From Nissolia schottii (Eukaryota > Streptophyta > Magnoliopsida > Fabales > Fabaceae), in the NCBI GenBank assembly GCA_003254905.1, contig QANU01006445.1, positions 1-64,000 of the forward strand: a stretch of DNA of 64,000 nt. The letters run 5' to 3'. The notes under the pieces were generated by a model. It did not search any database and had not been told where the DNA came from. It saw only the letters and a list, made by a program, of their open reading frames with translations. The position numbers and the translations under genes were made by a program. Below, one piece after another: positions 34,660 to 46,863 of the stretch; the stretch's first letter is position 1, and every line of letters begins with the position of its first letter.

Positions 34660-36815
34660 CACTACTAAAAATTAGATCTCTTGCAGCGGCTTTTTTCAAT
34701 GGCACATATATTGTTGAAAAAAATTGCTACTTTTCAGCGACTTTATAGTGTCGTTGGTTTAGTCATCAGGCCTAATATCTATAACAACGACATTATACAT
34801 CGCGGGTATACGTACTATGTATGACAACAACTTTTATTATTTGGTTGGTATAGTGCATAATTATGCCAACAATATAAAAGTCGTTGGGAAAGAGTAACTA
34901 TACGACAACGACTTCTAATGTTGTTGCTATATATTTCATATAACACAACAACTCTAAAAGTCGTCGCGATAGATGAATATTTACAATAACAACTTTAAAT
35001 ATCGTTGGGAAAGAGCAACTCTACAACAACAACCATGAACACTAGAAAAGATCATTTATATGACAACGACTCTTAATGTTGCTACCATATATTAAAGATA
35101 CAACAACAACTCGACAAGTCATTAGTAAAGATCAATTATATGACAACAATACTTAGTGTCACTACAATAGGTTAATTTTACAATAGCAATATCGCTACAA
35201 TAGATTATTATTGAATTAATTCTATACCATCAATTCTTAATGTCATTGGAAAATTAAGTGTGTTTGATTCTTATCTCTAATATAGACGTTATTGTATGAT
35301 GATAGCAATATTAAAATTTAATGTCGTCAAGAAAGATTAAATAATATAAAGTTGCATACTTCTAATAACATTAAAATGATCTAATACCTCTTTAAAAGTT
35401 ATATTTTTACATGTACAATTGCATGCTATATAATAAGCAAAATTGGTTAAATAATATAAAATCATATGTTTCTTCTTACTACACAATTTTTCATTTACAA
35501 TGTTATTGTTTCACATTTAGAAGAGTTTTAATTAGTTATTAATTAGTTCAAGTCCTCTATCCAACATTTATATACATATATGGAGATCCACTTATATCTA
35601 ATATAAGTCTTTACACTTATACTCAATCTCCACTCTTTAGGTCAAAATTAACATACTCATTAGGTCATGTGCTCACTTGTCTCCCTATTCTCATCTCCGC
35701 ACCATGGGAGATCTCCTCTCCTTCAAGCTTCTCCTCACCTCTACGCCACCCAATGGCCACGTACGGCTACCACCCTTTCCCCACTAGCTTCCATGACCAC
35801 CTTCCAATTCTTATCAATTATTGCTGATTGTTATTAGGTTGAAGATTAAAGATTGGTCTTTGCAGTTTTAAATTTTTTTAATCCTAACATTTTTGTGCTC
35901 CTGATCATATGTGGTTGTTTTTGTCTTTTATTCATGGTTTGCAATTCTGTTCTACGAGTGGAGGAGTTATTCTTTCCTACTCCCATTTGCTTCCTCTTTC
36001 CTCTTCTGCTGGAAAATTGGAGATGTTGGAAATTCTAAGGATCAATGTTTTATTTAAGGAGCTTCTTTTTTTTTCCATTTTTTTTCTTTTTACTGTAATT
36101 GTTGCTGTATTCAAAGAAATGAAGAGAGTGAAATTTGTTTGTTAGAAGAATTCTAATTGTAATTGGAAAGTCTCACATTGAGAAATAAAAAGATTGGAAG
36201 CTAAAGTTTTACTTATAAATTGAAAGAGTGTTGTTGTGAATTCTTCCATTGGTGAATGACATATTAGCCCCAGTGCGTCTGTGCACATTCACTGTGGCTT
36301 CAAAAATTCATTAGTGGTTTTGACCAAAAAAAATTAGAAGTGCGGCAAATTGATAATTATGCACCACTCCTCTAGATGCAAAAGCACCAACATATGTCGC
36401 TAGGCAAGTGTCATGTTTTAGCAGCGAAAGTTGGTTTTAACAACTACAATTGTTGCTCCGATAACTTGAGCTATGCCTTTGACTTTTAATCATTGCTAAA
36501 ACGCCATATTTTGACAAAGACTTGTAATCGTTGCTAAAGCTCCACATTTTGGTAACCACTTTTAATCGTTTCTAAAGCTCCATCTTTTCGCAGCAACTTT
36601 AGGTTGCTTCCAAAACATTGTCTATAACAACGACAAATGTTGCTAAGAAATGTTATGCTTTAGCGTGCGGCGACTTTGTATGTCGCTGCTTAACTTTTCG
36701 CAATAGAGCTTAAGGCGATGACATGTGATGACATTTTTGTCGTTGTCGTAAGATGTCTTAGCGGCGACATAAGACTTTTGGCAACAACAAGTGATTGCAA
36801 AAAACCTTATTTGTG
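34660..36815. mobile_element. Non-autonomous CACTA-like transposon, 2156 bp
   Basis: Begins CACTACTAAAAA and ends CCTTATTTGTG, whose reverse complement CACAAATAAGG is a decayed match. ATT flanks both ends (34657-34659 and 36816-36818), the 3-bp target size of CACTA elements. Both subterminal zones are packed with short repeats of the 'acaacgact' and 'agcggcgac' type, as these elements show. There is no transposase. The middle (about 35240-36260) is unrelated AT-rich DNA with small ORFs (35853-36145) and an LTR-like 'gtctcacattgagaaa' phrase, perhaps captured. Confidence 0.55.
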
Positions 36816-36818
36816 ATT

Positions 36819-39330
36819 GATATGAGAAAATGACATAAAATAAACAAAAAGAGTACCTCCAAACGCCAATAAGTCACAATACCACTGTTGCTAAGTTATC
36901 AGAATCTTAATCAACAGGGAAGCTAGTTCACCTTCTTAACTAACATGAAAGAGGTGAACAACTCTACGAACGGGATAAAAATTACGACAAGAGTTGTATT
37001 ATAACTTTCTTCTATGCATTTCCGCTAATTCTCAATTTAAATTGCTTTCTTTACTTTGTACACACACAACAAAGAAAACTGACTTTTTTTTTAAATTGTT
37101 GAAATTAGAATATTTAATGCTTTTTTAATATCAATTTTCCAATGAGAGAATAGAACAAGAGACAACGAATGAAACACATAATTTTAAGGGAAAAAAACTT
37201 AGACAATTTTCTTGATATCTATTTTATTCAATTATCTAATTAAACAAAAGATGTATAAATATTTTTCTCAAGATATATAAATATACACACTTAATTTTAA
37301 ATTATTCATCAAAAGTAGGGGGGGGGAGAAAGAAAAGACAGACAGAGAATTCTCATCCCATACACATAAGATATGAATAGAAATCTCAGAAAATGTTTGT
37401 GCCACTAAAATATAGGAACCACCAATGAGAGATGCGGTCCAAATTCCAAACCCAACTATTAAAAGCCGTGTGTGATGTGAGAACTTTTACTTTTGAAAAA
37501 GCATTAAAGGCATTTTATTTCTATGCCTTAATGTGGCTTATGCAACAATATTGGAAGGGAATGCATGGAGGCCAAAGACAAGGGGGGAAGAGCAATTAAA
37601 AGTGGGTTTCTTAAGGTGGAAGGTTGTGGTTAAAGTAATGGAGTTTGATTGGGACAAGCACCGTTCCAAAGCATAAAGTTGGTAACTTGCTTTTATGGGT
37701 CATGTTAAAAAAGCAGGTTAACCCTCGCTTTCTCTCAAGAGTTTAAAGCTTACCAGCTAGCTAGCTACCTTTGCAATTTTTTATATCATGAACACAAACT
37801 TTATGTTGAGAGATAAATTTAAATTTGTTCCAATTTAGAGTTAAGACATGCTTTTAAGTTCATAGAGTATTTGTAAATATATATTTACAAATTACTCGTC
37901 AAAAAAATGAATACAAGAATATCAAATTATATGTATACAATACGTAAATAAAAGTTGATTGAGTGAGTCAAATTTTAAATATTAAACTGTTCAAAGTTAA
38001 GATATACATAAGAATTTATCAAACACTTACAAATTAGTCATCAATTAAAAAATTTTAAAAATTGAATTAAAGTTATACCTGAGCGATGAATCGAATTGAT
38101 TAGTGTATATATTTTCTAACTTCACCCTTTTTTTTGTCCCGGTTATCATGATCATAATGCAATATGCATACCTAACTTTTCCCAAAATAGTTTCAGCCAG
38201 TGAGCTTCAATGCGCATTAAAAGCACCTTGCAATAGTTTATGCAAGTGCATGTTTGTCTTGTGATGGATTAATCCGGTGGGGACAAATCAGGGGGCGATG
38301 CAAGAGTAGAATTAGTAGTAGTATAGCATTTTGCACTTGTTCTGTTTTGGTTGTCACATACATTTACCTAAGCATATATATCTGCAGTGCCTTTCTCTTT
38401 CTACTTTGTCTGCATGCTCAGAAATATAGCACGTCACACGTGTTCAACTCCATTTTACATAAAAAGTATATAGCAATACCATTTAATTACGTATGGTTAA
38501 GAAGTATCCAGATATATATCTTGTTAAGTCAAACCATTAATTTTTTAACATTAGTTTTATCTATATTTAAAATTTATACAGCTTGTGAGTAATCACAACC
38601 GTTGAATATCAAAGGATACTAAAGTAAATCTTATATATATATATATATATATTGAAAAATATATTATAGAATCTTAGATTACATGACTTTATTTTATTTG
38701 ATAATTATTCTTTTATCAAATTTTTTTACCATTTTTTTATCGTACATCATTACGCATATATTTCACCTTACTTATTATATTGAGAACAATGAACAAAGTC
38801 CAGCACGATCAAGTTCTTTAAGTATTTGGTCATAAGTCCAATTTCTACAAATTTATATGGAATGCCCTTGAATGAACAAGATTAATGTTAACACTTTGAA
38901 CAAGGAGATACTAAGATGAAGATGAATAAAAATAGAGTGAGTAGTGGTATTTCGACTTTTTTAATTTATAAATACTACTTTACCACCCATTTTAAATTTA
39001 TTACAAATTATTTGAGTTTTATTTTTTGTGTTTTTGAATATTAGATGTGATAGAATGTTGATTTTAAAATAAAAAATATTTAATAGGATCAAGTGAAAAT
39101 TTTGAAATTTAAATTAAAAAAATTTAATGAGTTTATAATAGATTTACTAAAATCTGATATTTAAATAATAATAATTGAGTAAGGTCAAGTTTAATAAATT
39201 TAATAAAAATTATTTAGGCAAGAAAATTGCCTCCAAAATAGGGGTAAAAAAACTCAAACATTTAATTAATATAAATGAGCTAACGGTAAGTATGAGCAAG
39301 TTTTTTTTTTCTTTTGCCAACTAATGACAT
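36819..39330. other. Intergenic, nothing recognised
   Basis: AT-rich. The ORF at 38254-38592 has hydrophobic runs but no domain, and its codons look like chance. An (AT)n tract lies at 38633-38652. Confidence 0.35.
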
Positions 39331-39339
39331 AAAGGGGTG

Positions 39340-40215
39340 TGTGGTTCGCGAAATCCGTCGACATTCTTGAGAATCTGAGCTTAAGAATGGCAGATTCTCG
39401 CGTTTGGCTCAAGAATGAAAAACACTCACAGAATGAAAAAATATTTCCAAAAAAGTTGTATTCTCAAGAATAAAAAAATACTCACTTTCTCCCATTTTCA
39501 ATCTGACCCCAACATGAGATTCTAATATTCCCATGGGAAAGGAATGTTTTTACAATTATAAATAGTCGAATTTACCATTATTTAAAATTGAAACTCCAAC
39601 TTTACTCTTAATAATAATAATAATAATAAATATTTTTGGGAGTTGAGAAAATAATAAATATTAAATAATTAATAATAAATAAATAAATATTAAATAATTA
39701 GTAATAATAATAACAAAAAATATTAAATAATTAATAATAAAGATAATAATTATTATTATTAATAAATAAAAAATAATTAATAATATTAAACAATAATAAT
39801 ACTAAATATTAAATAATTAATAATAATAATTAACAATAAAAATAAAAATAATATTTATTATTATTAAAAAATAATAATAGTATTGATAAATAATAATTTT
39901 ATTGGAGTTAATAAAATAATTAATATTAAATAATAATGAGTAATAATAATAATAAATAATAATAATAATAATAATTCTTATTATTAAATAATTAGCTAAA
40001 AGAGAAAATTTTAAGTTTTTAAAACATTGAATATCACTGAAAACACACAAGTTTCACTTTTTCTTATACAAAATTACTATTTATGATCTCTTAACAAGTG
40101 TTCTTAGAGAATTGAATATTATTAAAAACTCACAGATTTCACTTTTTTCTATACAAAATTACTATTTATGCTTTTTTTAATAAGTGTTTTTAAGGCATTC
40201 GTTAACGAATCCATT
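39340..40215. repeat. AT-only low-complexity block in a possible transposon remnant
   Basis: About 39600-40000 is built almost entirely of AAT/TTA/ATTAAAT repeats with very few G or C. It is preceded by a 'ggggtgtgtggttcgcg' start like a Tourist or hAT end. It is followed by two diverged copies of a roughly 90-base unit (about 40023 and 40111) sharing 'acaaaattactatttatg'. A right end could not be fixed. Confidence 0.6.
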
Positions 40216-42413
40216 TTTTCTTTAATCAACTACAAATGCAAGCTTAATTAAAACCGGTAGACGAATAGCCTAGGCATTGACAAAAATGGGAATAACCTAG
40301 ACCAGTTCAACGTCCTAGCTCATACAGGCCCAAAATGCCGAAACTGATATTGAGTATAATTGTTGCAAAAATATATAATGCATCTCTTTTCTGTGAAGAT
40401 TAAACTATGTGGTTTGAAATGTGATGTGTCAGGCCCATATTGAACAAGAAAGGTCCACTATATGCATAGCCGTCACAGCAGATTTTATGTGCCGATTTTG
40501 CTCTTTTGACCAGAATAAAATGAGATAATTTTTTTTATATTTGTTTTACCTCATTAAAATTAGGATAAAGAGGACAAAAATATCTGTATGAAGAAAAATA
40601 AAATTGGAGCTGAGAGGGATATGGATTTTTTATATCTCTGTTCTTGTGTTTATGTCAAGTGTCATTAGCGGTGTCAACACGAGTTGGCCCGACCCATTCA
40701 GCTTAGGCCATATCGAGCTGGGTCATTTCTAATTATATTATTTTCGGATTAGTAAAATGCTAACCCATTTTTCTAGCTGGCCCATGAGCCTATATTTTAT
40801 CAACTTAATTTTTTTTAATATTTATATATACTAATTTAAAGTTGGTAAAGTTTGATAATAATGTGTAATTAAGTTTTATTGACTATAAATAAAATAATTA
40901 GCATATATAATGTTAAGATTATTTTGGCTTAATTTTGAGTTGATTTGGATTAATTTTTAAGTCTCAAATATTTGAATATGATTATATAACAAAAAAATTA
41001 TGGAAATGTATTTTACATTCAACTTAATCAAGCAGGTATAACAAATTAAAGTTATTTACAAAGGCTTTGTAACTATTTTTTATTTATGTAAGTTACGTAA
41101 CAAGACTATAACACTTTTTTTTTACAAGTAATAAAAAGCACAAACCATTTATATTAGAAGTCAAGCACTTGAAATTAGATAGATTAAATCTACAAGAGTA
41201 ATATTTAGACTAATGTAATTGTTTTAGTGTAAAACATCATTTAAATTGCTTCAAAAACTCAATAGTCGTGCTTCCTTGTATTCAATAATATTTTTAGCCT
41301 ACTTATCTCTTTATTAATATCCTTCATATTAGAAGACTCTTTAATATTTAAACTTATTGGACAAGTGTACATGTAAGGGCAAAAAAAAATAAAATTAGTG
41401 CACATCATATTATTATTATAACATATTAAAAGAGGTGGTCAAGTCATCGGGCTGACCCAGTCCTAACTAGGTTGGACCAATTTAGGTTAGGTTAAGTCAA
41501 TTGATTTCTCATATTTCTTCAGCCCAATCTACCTTTATTTTTGGGTCATTTGGGCTAGCTTATCAAGTTTAGCTCATTTCGACATACACTTCATCAAAAT
41601 GTATAGATTAATTTGTATGTTGATTTGTTAAGTTTCTCAAACATTACACTTTCTTATACTCAATTCAATGTGACCTGGTTTGTATATGGGCTAATTATTT
41701 AGACTCAAACTTGATCCAATTGCGTCTTAAAAGTTAATGAACGAACTAAACTGGGTTAACTGATATTTAAATAAACAAATTTAAACATGATATAAGATTG
41801 AATTTAAAAATTTTGAGAGGAACAAGAGTAACAAATGTTATAATCAGCAATGCTATGGTGTAAGAATTGGTATTTTGTCTAGTGTTATGAAAGCATTGAG
41901 TGGGGAGATAAAATAACTATCCAGGTATTAAACCGCAATTTTGTTTTTGTTAACGCAAGTTACTTAAATACATGATCCCAACCCAATTTGAAAATACATC
42001 AAGTCTGTCCCATGAGGGAAAAAAAAATACATCAAGTCTAAGATTCAAAACCTAAACTGTCTTATAACCCTTAGACCAAATACCTGTCATGTATTTCACG
42101 AACTTGGAAATTTATAATGGAAATGGAATAGAGCTTCCAATGAAATGTTCAAAATGCCTAGTGATTCTGACAACAAACCTCCAACCCCAGCTTGTTAAAG
42201 ATCAAACACAATAACATCACACATATATTAGGCAAGTTGAATCTAGTATGCTACCACTAAATCCTTTCAAACATCATTCAATGCAACCGGAAGAAGTTAA
42301 CCACAAATTTGGGTTTGACAAATTCAAGAAACTAAACAAATTATAAGCTAGTCATCATTGAGAAGAAAACAGTAGCAAGTATTATGCAGATGGAATAAAA
42401 TGATGAAAAAGGC
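40216..42413. other. Intergenic with a possible degraded hAT-like element
   Basis: 'ttagcggtgtcaacacgag' with 'tggcccgaccc' at about 40668 resembles hAT-like ends as at 32134, and similar 'gggctgaccca' phrases occur at about 41440. Termini and target duplication are not convincing. 42100-42413 should include the RPN6 3' UTR. Confidence 0.3.
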
Positions 42414-43682
42414 TCATGCCATTATCTTGGCAGACCTAACATAAAGACTGTCCACGACTTTCCCAATGTTGGAAATGGTCTCCAAAGTTGCAGGATATAT
42501 GGCATCGGTCTTGGGGTCATCGAATATGATGAGGCATCCAGCACCTTGATCCAGTGTCCCGGCAAACTTCTTGTCCAAAATCATCTGAGACAACTTCCGC
42601 TCCACGTGATCGATAGGCAGCTCGATAAGCTCAGCAATGTGAGCAATCTCAACCCTTGAGAATGGCTCGATCAATCTGCAAAGGTTCTGCTCCAGAAGGG
42701 TATCATACAGGGATGACAGGTGCCTGTGGACAATTGGGTCTTCCTCCAACTGTGCCTTGTAGTCTCGCAGAGCAACTTCAAACAATTTCAGGGATCGCTT
42801 CGAATGAGCATCGGCAACAGCCTTCATAGCATCCAAGTCAGGGCCAACATATTGCAGGCCTGCTTTAGAAGAGATAATTCCATTCACGTCGTCAGCTTGA
42901 CTCACCATGATCTTACACAACAGCATGTATTTCAGGCTAAAAACAGCCTTTGGGTCTTCAAGTGCATTAAAAGACTCAAAAGCTTCGAAGAAATAACTGT
43001 ATGCAGTTTTATAATCCTTCTCCTCGGCATGCAGTATTCCACTCTGCAGATCTATGGCACCTTGTTGTGCCGGAGGCACATAAATAGCATTTGCAGCTGT
43101 TCTTGCGGCTGTGAGGGCAGCTTTTGCCTTTGGAAGGTTTCTTAATGAGAAGTGTAGCTTGCTTTCGAGCAAGTCTATGTCCACAAGTAGAAGCTTGTCA
43201 TCCAATCTTCTAACCTCTTTGACCAAGCTAGAAAGAAGAGTCAAAGCTTCTGAATACTCTTTATTTTCCATCAGGAGTGCTGCAAGCCTTGCCTCCACCC
43301 GCTGCCTCAGAAATGTACGCTTTTCAGCACGAGTCCATTGCACCATTTCTTTGCAGAGTGCGATTTGAAGATCAGATGTCCCTGGTATTTTAGCAACAGA
43401 GTCAATTATTCCCCTAACAATCTTCGCTGTTTTAGCCTTGGGAATCAAGGAGAAAAAAGGCCTCAACTGGGTGAGAAGGCTGCGCAGATCCTCTCCCCTA
43501 TTTTCTAGCCTGAGAAGATCTGTGAGGTTTGTGATGGCCTGCTCTTTCATACGCAGAGCTTCTGCAGAAGAAGAAGGATCCTCAAGCACACGATACAGAA
43601 TGGAGATAGCCTTGGACGGGTCTTTGTTCTCCAATGCAAGAGCAATTGAATCTGTTGTTGCAGGAAGATAAGATGAAGACAT
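42414..43682 (-). CDS. RPN6: 26S proteasome regulatory subunit RPN6 (PSMD11), PCI domain
   Basis: 422-residue protein from one uninterrupted coding exon, close to the 419 or so recalled for Arabidopsis RPN6. The N-terminal part is helical-repeat solenoid ('AKIVRGIIDSVAKIPGT', 'EARLAALLMENKEYSEAL', 'LDDKLLLVDIDLLESKLHFS'). From about 312, 'EEDPIVHRHLSSLYDTLLEQ' leads into the PCI winged helix (about 330-395, including 'IAELIELPIDHVERKLSQMI'), then the C-terminal helix ending KIMA. RPN6 is a lid subunit that clamps the lid, base and core particle of the 26S proteasome in nucleus and cytosol. I chose the ATG at 43682: the nine codons upstream open at TTG, directly after a splice acceptor (TTGCAG, 43709-43704), so they are 5' UTR. 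A 2049-bp leader intron lies upstream. No damage seen. Confidence 0.96.
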   Translation of the reverse strand: MSSSYLPATTDSIALALENKDPSKAISILYRVLEDPSSSAEALRMKEQAITNLTDLLRLENRGEDLRSLLTQLRPFFSLIPKAKTAKIVRGIIDSVAKIPGTSDLQIALCKEMVQWTRAEKRTFLRQRVEARLAALLMENKEYSEALTLLSSLVKEVRRLDDKLLLVDIDLLESKLHFSLRNLPKAKAALTAARTAANAIYVPPAQQGAIDLQSGILHAEEKDYKTAYSYFFEAFESFNALEDPKAVFSLKYMLLCKIMVSQADDVNGIISSKAGLQYVGPDLDAMKAVADAHSKRSLKLFEVALRDYKAQLEEDPIVHRHLSSLYDTLLEQNLCRLIEPFSRVEIAHIAELIELPIDHVERKLSQMILDKKFAGTLDQGAGCLIIFDDPKTDAIYPATLETISNIGKVVDSLYVRSAKIMA

Positions 43683-43703
43683 GGCTCCTGTTTGGACAAA
43701 CTC

Positions 43704-45752
43704 CTGCAAGAAAACATTTATAAATGGAGAGAAACATTAAAAAAATTAACAACTTCTGCATCACTATCATTTAAACAATGAATGGAAATTATTATCTCAT
43801 ACTTTTGATTGTTTTCCTACTCAAAAATTGAACGCCTTTCCCAATAGAATTTCCAGAGAATAGGAGAAAAATAGGTTGCATCAAAAGACAAGTAATAGAA
43901 ATAGAAGACTGAATGACTTTTAATAGTTTTAACATCATTTTATGCTTATACAGACTGAATGTTTAAACCTTGCACTAAGATTTGTTGGGTTATTGTTTCA
44001 TGTCAAAATCTGCCTCGCACTAAGACTTGTTATTCACAGTGATGAAATGTAAAACTTTTTAAGTCACCATTGTCAATGGTGTGTACTGTATAGCATTAGC
44101 AATCACAGGCGACAAACCCATAAAGGCATATATGATCCACCATAGCACCACAGGTGATAAGGCAATAGTCACTATGACACATTTTTTTTTTAAAATATGA
44201 AAAACAACAAAAGTCTTTTCCCACCAGATGCGATTGGCTAATGGAAGTTTTTAAAAAACAATAGTTAATCAAATGCACTACAAAAGGTATTGGCATAAAA
44301 CAAATGTATCTCATCACAAACTGAAAACTCACAAGAAAAGAAAAAAAGGCCAGAGGTTTGTCAGCACCTTACAAAGAAATCATGTGAAAGAAATGAAGTT
44401 GGAAGTTGGATGAAAACAACCTCAGAAATCATTTTGAATAGTCTGTCTCAATCCTAAGAAATAAATTAATCAACAAATATGCCTCTGTATAACCCCATAT
44501 AATTGTTCTTATGCCTCTTACGCTTATTTGCATAAAAATGGTTAAAATATGGAAAAATCATCTATTTTCACTCTAGCAGACACATTATCATGATTATTGG
44601 ACACCGTATTGCTGCCAGCCTGAAGATGCTAAGCCATTCTGCCATAACAGCAAACATCATTGACAATGCTGGTCACAAACCTAAACGAGACAATGGTATA
44701 GGACGAATAATAAATCCATTTTTTTCCAAAAATCCAACTGGTCTCCCCTTACTTTAAAAGCAAACAAGATTTCCAATCTAAGTCCAAGCACCTCGCCTTC
44801 CGCAAAACAAAGAAGAAAATGGTAAATCAACCACAAGCCAATAAAAATAATCACAAAGAAAATACATTGAAAAAATAAGTAGGTACTTATACTAATTTTT
44901 AAAATGTAAAAGAAAAAGGGAAAGTATCTAAGGAATGCTTCGGTATCGGTATAACTTATAAATTTGAAATAGAATTTGCATGGAAGGGGGCCTTCTTTTC
45001 CATAACTGTTATAATACTCGGCATGTCCTAACTGGTGCAAACAAGTTTCTAGTCTAAAATGACAATGATATATTTAATATCAACATGTTGCAGAAAATCT
45101 TTAAAGACAAGATTTGGTGGTCAATTCCAATTTAGATCTTCTCAATTCAATTAACATGTTCTTTTTTCTGTGAATACAGAAACATACAGAAAATCTTTAG
45201 GGTGTGTTTTCCAGTTTTGTTTTGGAGGGAAATGAGAGGTTTTGGAGCTTAATACATGTTAAAACCATGATTAAGCCCCTTTCCCTCCGACCACAAAAAT
45301 TCCACTCAGCACAGATATTGATGTCTCTATCTATCCACGTCAACCTATCTAGTAGAACCTCACACGAGAGGATACAAATCCAATCCATTGGAGTAAACAG
45401 GAGAGAAAAACAAAAATTATAAGTGGCCTAACCAAGCACAGACTAGATAAATTATCTTCAAGACTCCGGCAACTAATTTCATGACGACAGTAACCTAATT
45501 ATCGCACATGAATTAAGAAATCCAGGACCCGAATCATGTTCTAAACATGAGCAGCTAGGTTTCAGATTTAGGTTTTTTTTTTTCTTTTTACAAAGAAAAT
45601 TCGCCTTTAATGGGACATTTCAATACATGTAGCAGCCACATAAGATCCCTCCCCCAATCATCAATCGCATCAAAGACACCATTGAAATCAGATCTGGAAA
45701 AAGAAAATTAAAACAAAAAAAAAAGAAGAAGAAGAAGAAAAGAACCGTTTAC
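43704..45752 (-). other. RPN6: RPN6 5' UTR intron
   Basis: Donor CTGAG|GTAAAC at 45752 and acceptor CTTGCAG ending at 43704 on the minus strand. Length 2049 bp, with no coding content. The first exon is then non-coding (from about 45753 up to the start site near 45850). Inferred from splice consensus only; long leader introns are common in plant housekeeping genes. Confidence 0.6.
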
Positions 45753-45950
45753 CTCAGATTTATTTTTGTGGTGTGTGACGGTCGGTAACTGTGGGAGCCC
45801 TAACGCTTGCGGGAATAAAAGAAGACGGCAGAGGAAGCAACAGCCAACACTGCTGAATGGCCGCTTCCTTAAAAACGCACCGCTTCTTATCCGGCAAGTT
45901 TGATGATTTTTTTTTTCTTTTTTTAAAACTGGGCCTATGGCCCTAAAGAG
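45753..45950 (-). promoter_or_regulatory. RPN6: RPN6 first exon and promoter region
   Basis: GC content rises here against both flanks. At about 45929-45943 the sequence ctgggcctatggccct carries GGGCC-type motifs in both orientations. TGGGC-class elements occur in many plant housekeeping and proteasome promoters. No clear TATA box seen. Confidence 0.4.
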
Positions 45951-46509
45951 TACCTAAAGAATGATCAATATTTCTAAAGTAATTTATTTATTTGTTTATT
46001 CTATTTCATAAAAAATGTATGAGGAAAAATAATTGAGTTTATTTAAGGAAATGAAAAGATAAACATATTTTATTTAAAAGATTTGGTCGCATGCTGTTTA
46101 AAATAGTTTGGGATCCAAAATTCCAATTTCTTACTTTAAAAAATTATGAATTTATCTATTATCATTATTAATATCTTAAAATCATCAACTCGACTATCTA
46201 AAAAAAATGGTCATATCTTTCGTATTTGATTTTTTATATTCTCACCACACTAACTAAACAATGATTTAAGAAAAAATAATGTCTATTAAATGTATTAAAC
46301 AGATTAAATCAAAATATCAGTCATGTCAAACGGATTTGATTTTTCATATTTCTTTTTTAAAATAAAAAATAATTATTCTATAAATAACTATTTGGATCAG
46401 TATTATTCTACAAATATTTCCTTTTTATGACTCACTCACACAATTTAATTCTTCTACAAAAAAATATGGCATCACACATCATTACATATTAATATTAATT
46501 ATTATTCTA
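45951..46509. other. AT-rich intergenic
   Basis: No gene or repeat end recognised. Confidence 0.4.
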
Positions 46510-46513
46510 TCGA

Positions 46514-46552
<39 letters not shown>

Positions 46553-46863
46553 CTTCAATAAATTTAATTTCATTTGTCATCACCGCAAGCATTCTACAAA
46601 ATAACAATAATTGCAAATATCAATAATTATAAATTTTAGCCCCAATGGTTCTACAATAAATACTAGCAATTATCGACCATTATAAATTCTCATCTATACC
46701 AATTAATAAAGAAAATTCACAAATAAAAATCATCTTTTGATATCCAATTTCACATACATTTTTACCCTTATAATAAGTGTCCACTTAGGTAAAAAGCTAA
46801 TTGTTCACCACAATAATTATTAATTGCTTAGCAAGTACGAAGTGCCCTGCCACGTCCTACTAG
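46510..46863 (+). mobile_element. Short Helitron candidate
   Basis: Starts TCGATACTATATATA after an A (46509), has a weak hairpin GTAC-GAA-GTGC at about 46834-46844 and ends CTAG at 46860-46863 followed by T. Insertion between A and T is the Helitron rule. There is an (AT)n tract just inside the 5' end. No coding. The 5' end is the weaker call. Confidence 0.4.

Noticed and set aside
42720..43671. Plus-strand ORFs across RPN6
   Set aside because: Antisense shadows of a well-conserved coding exon.
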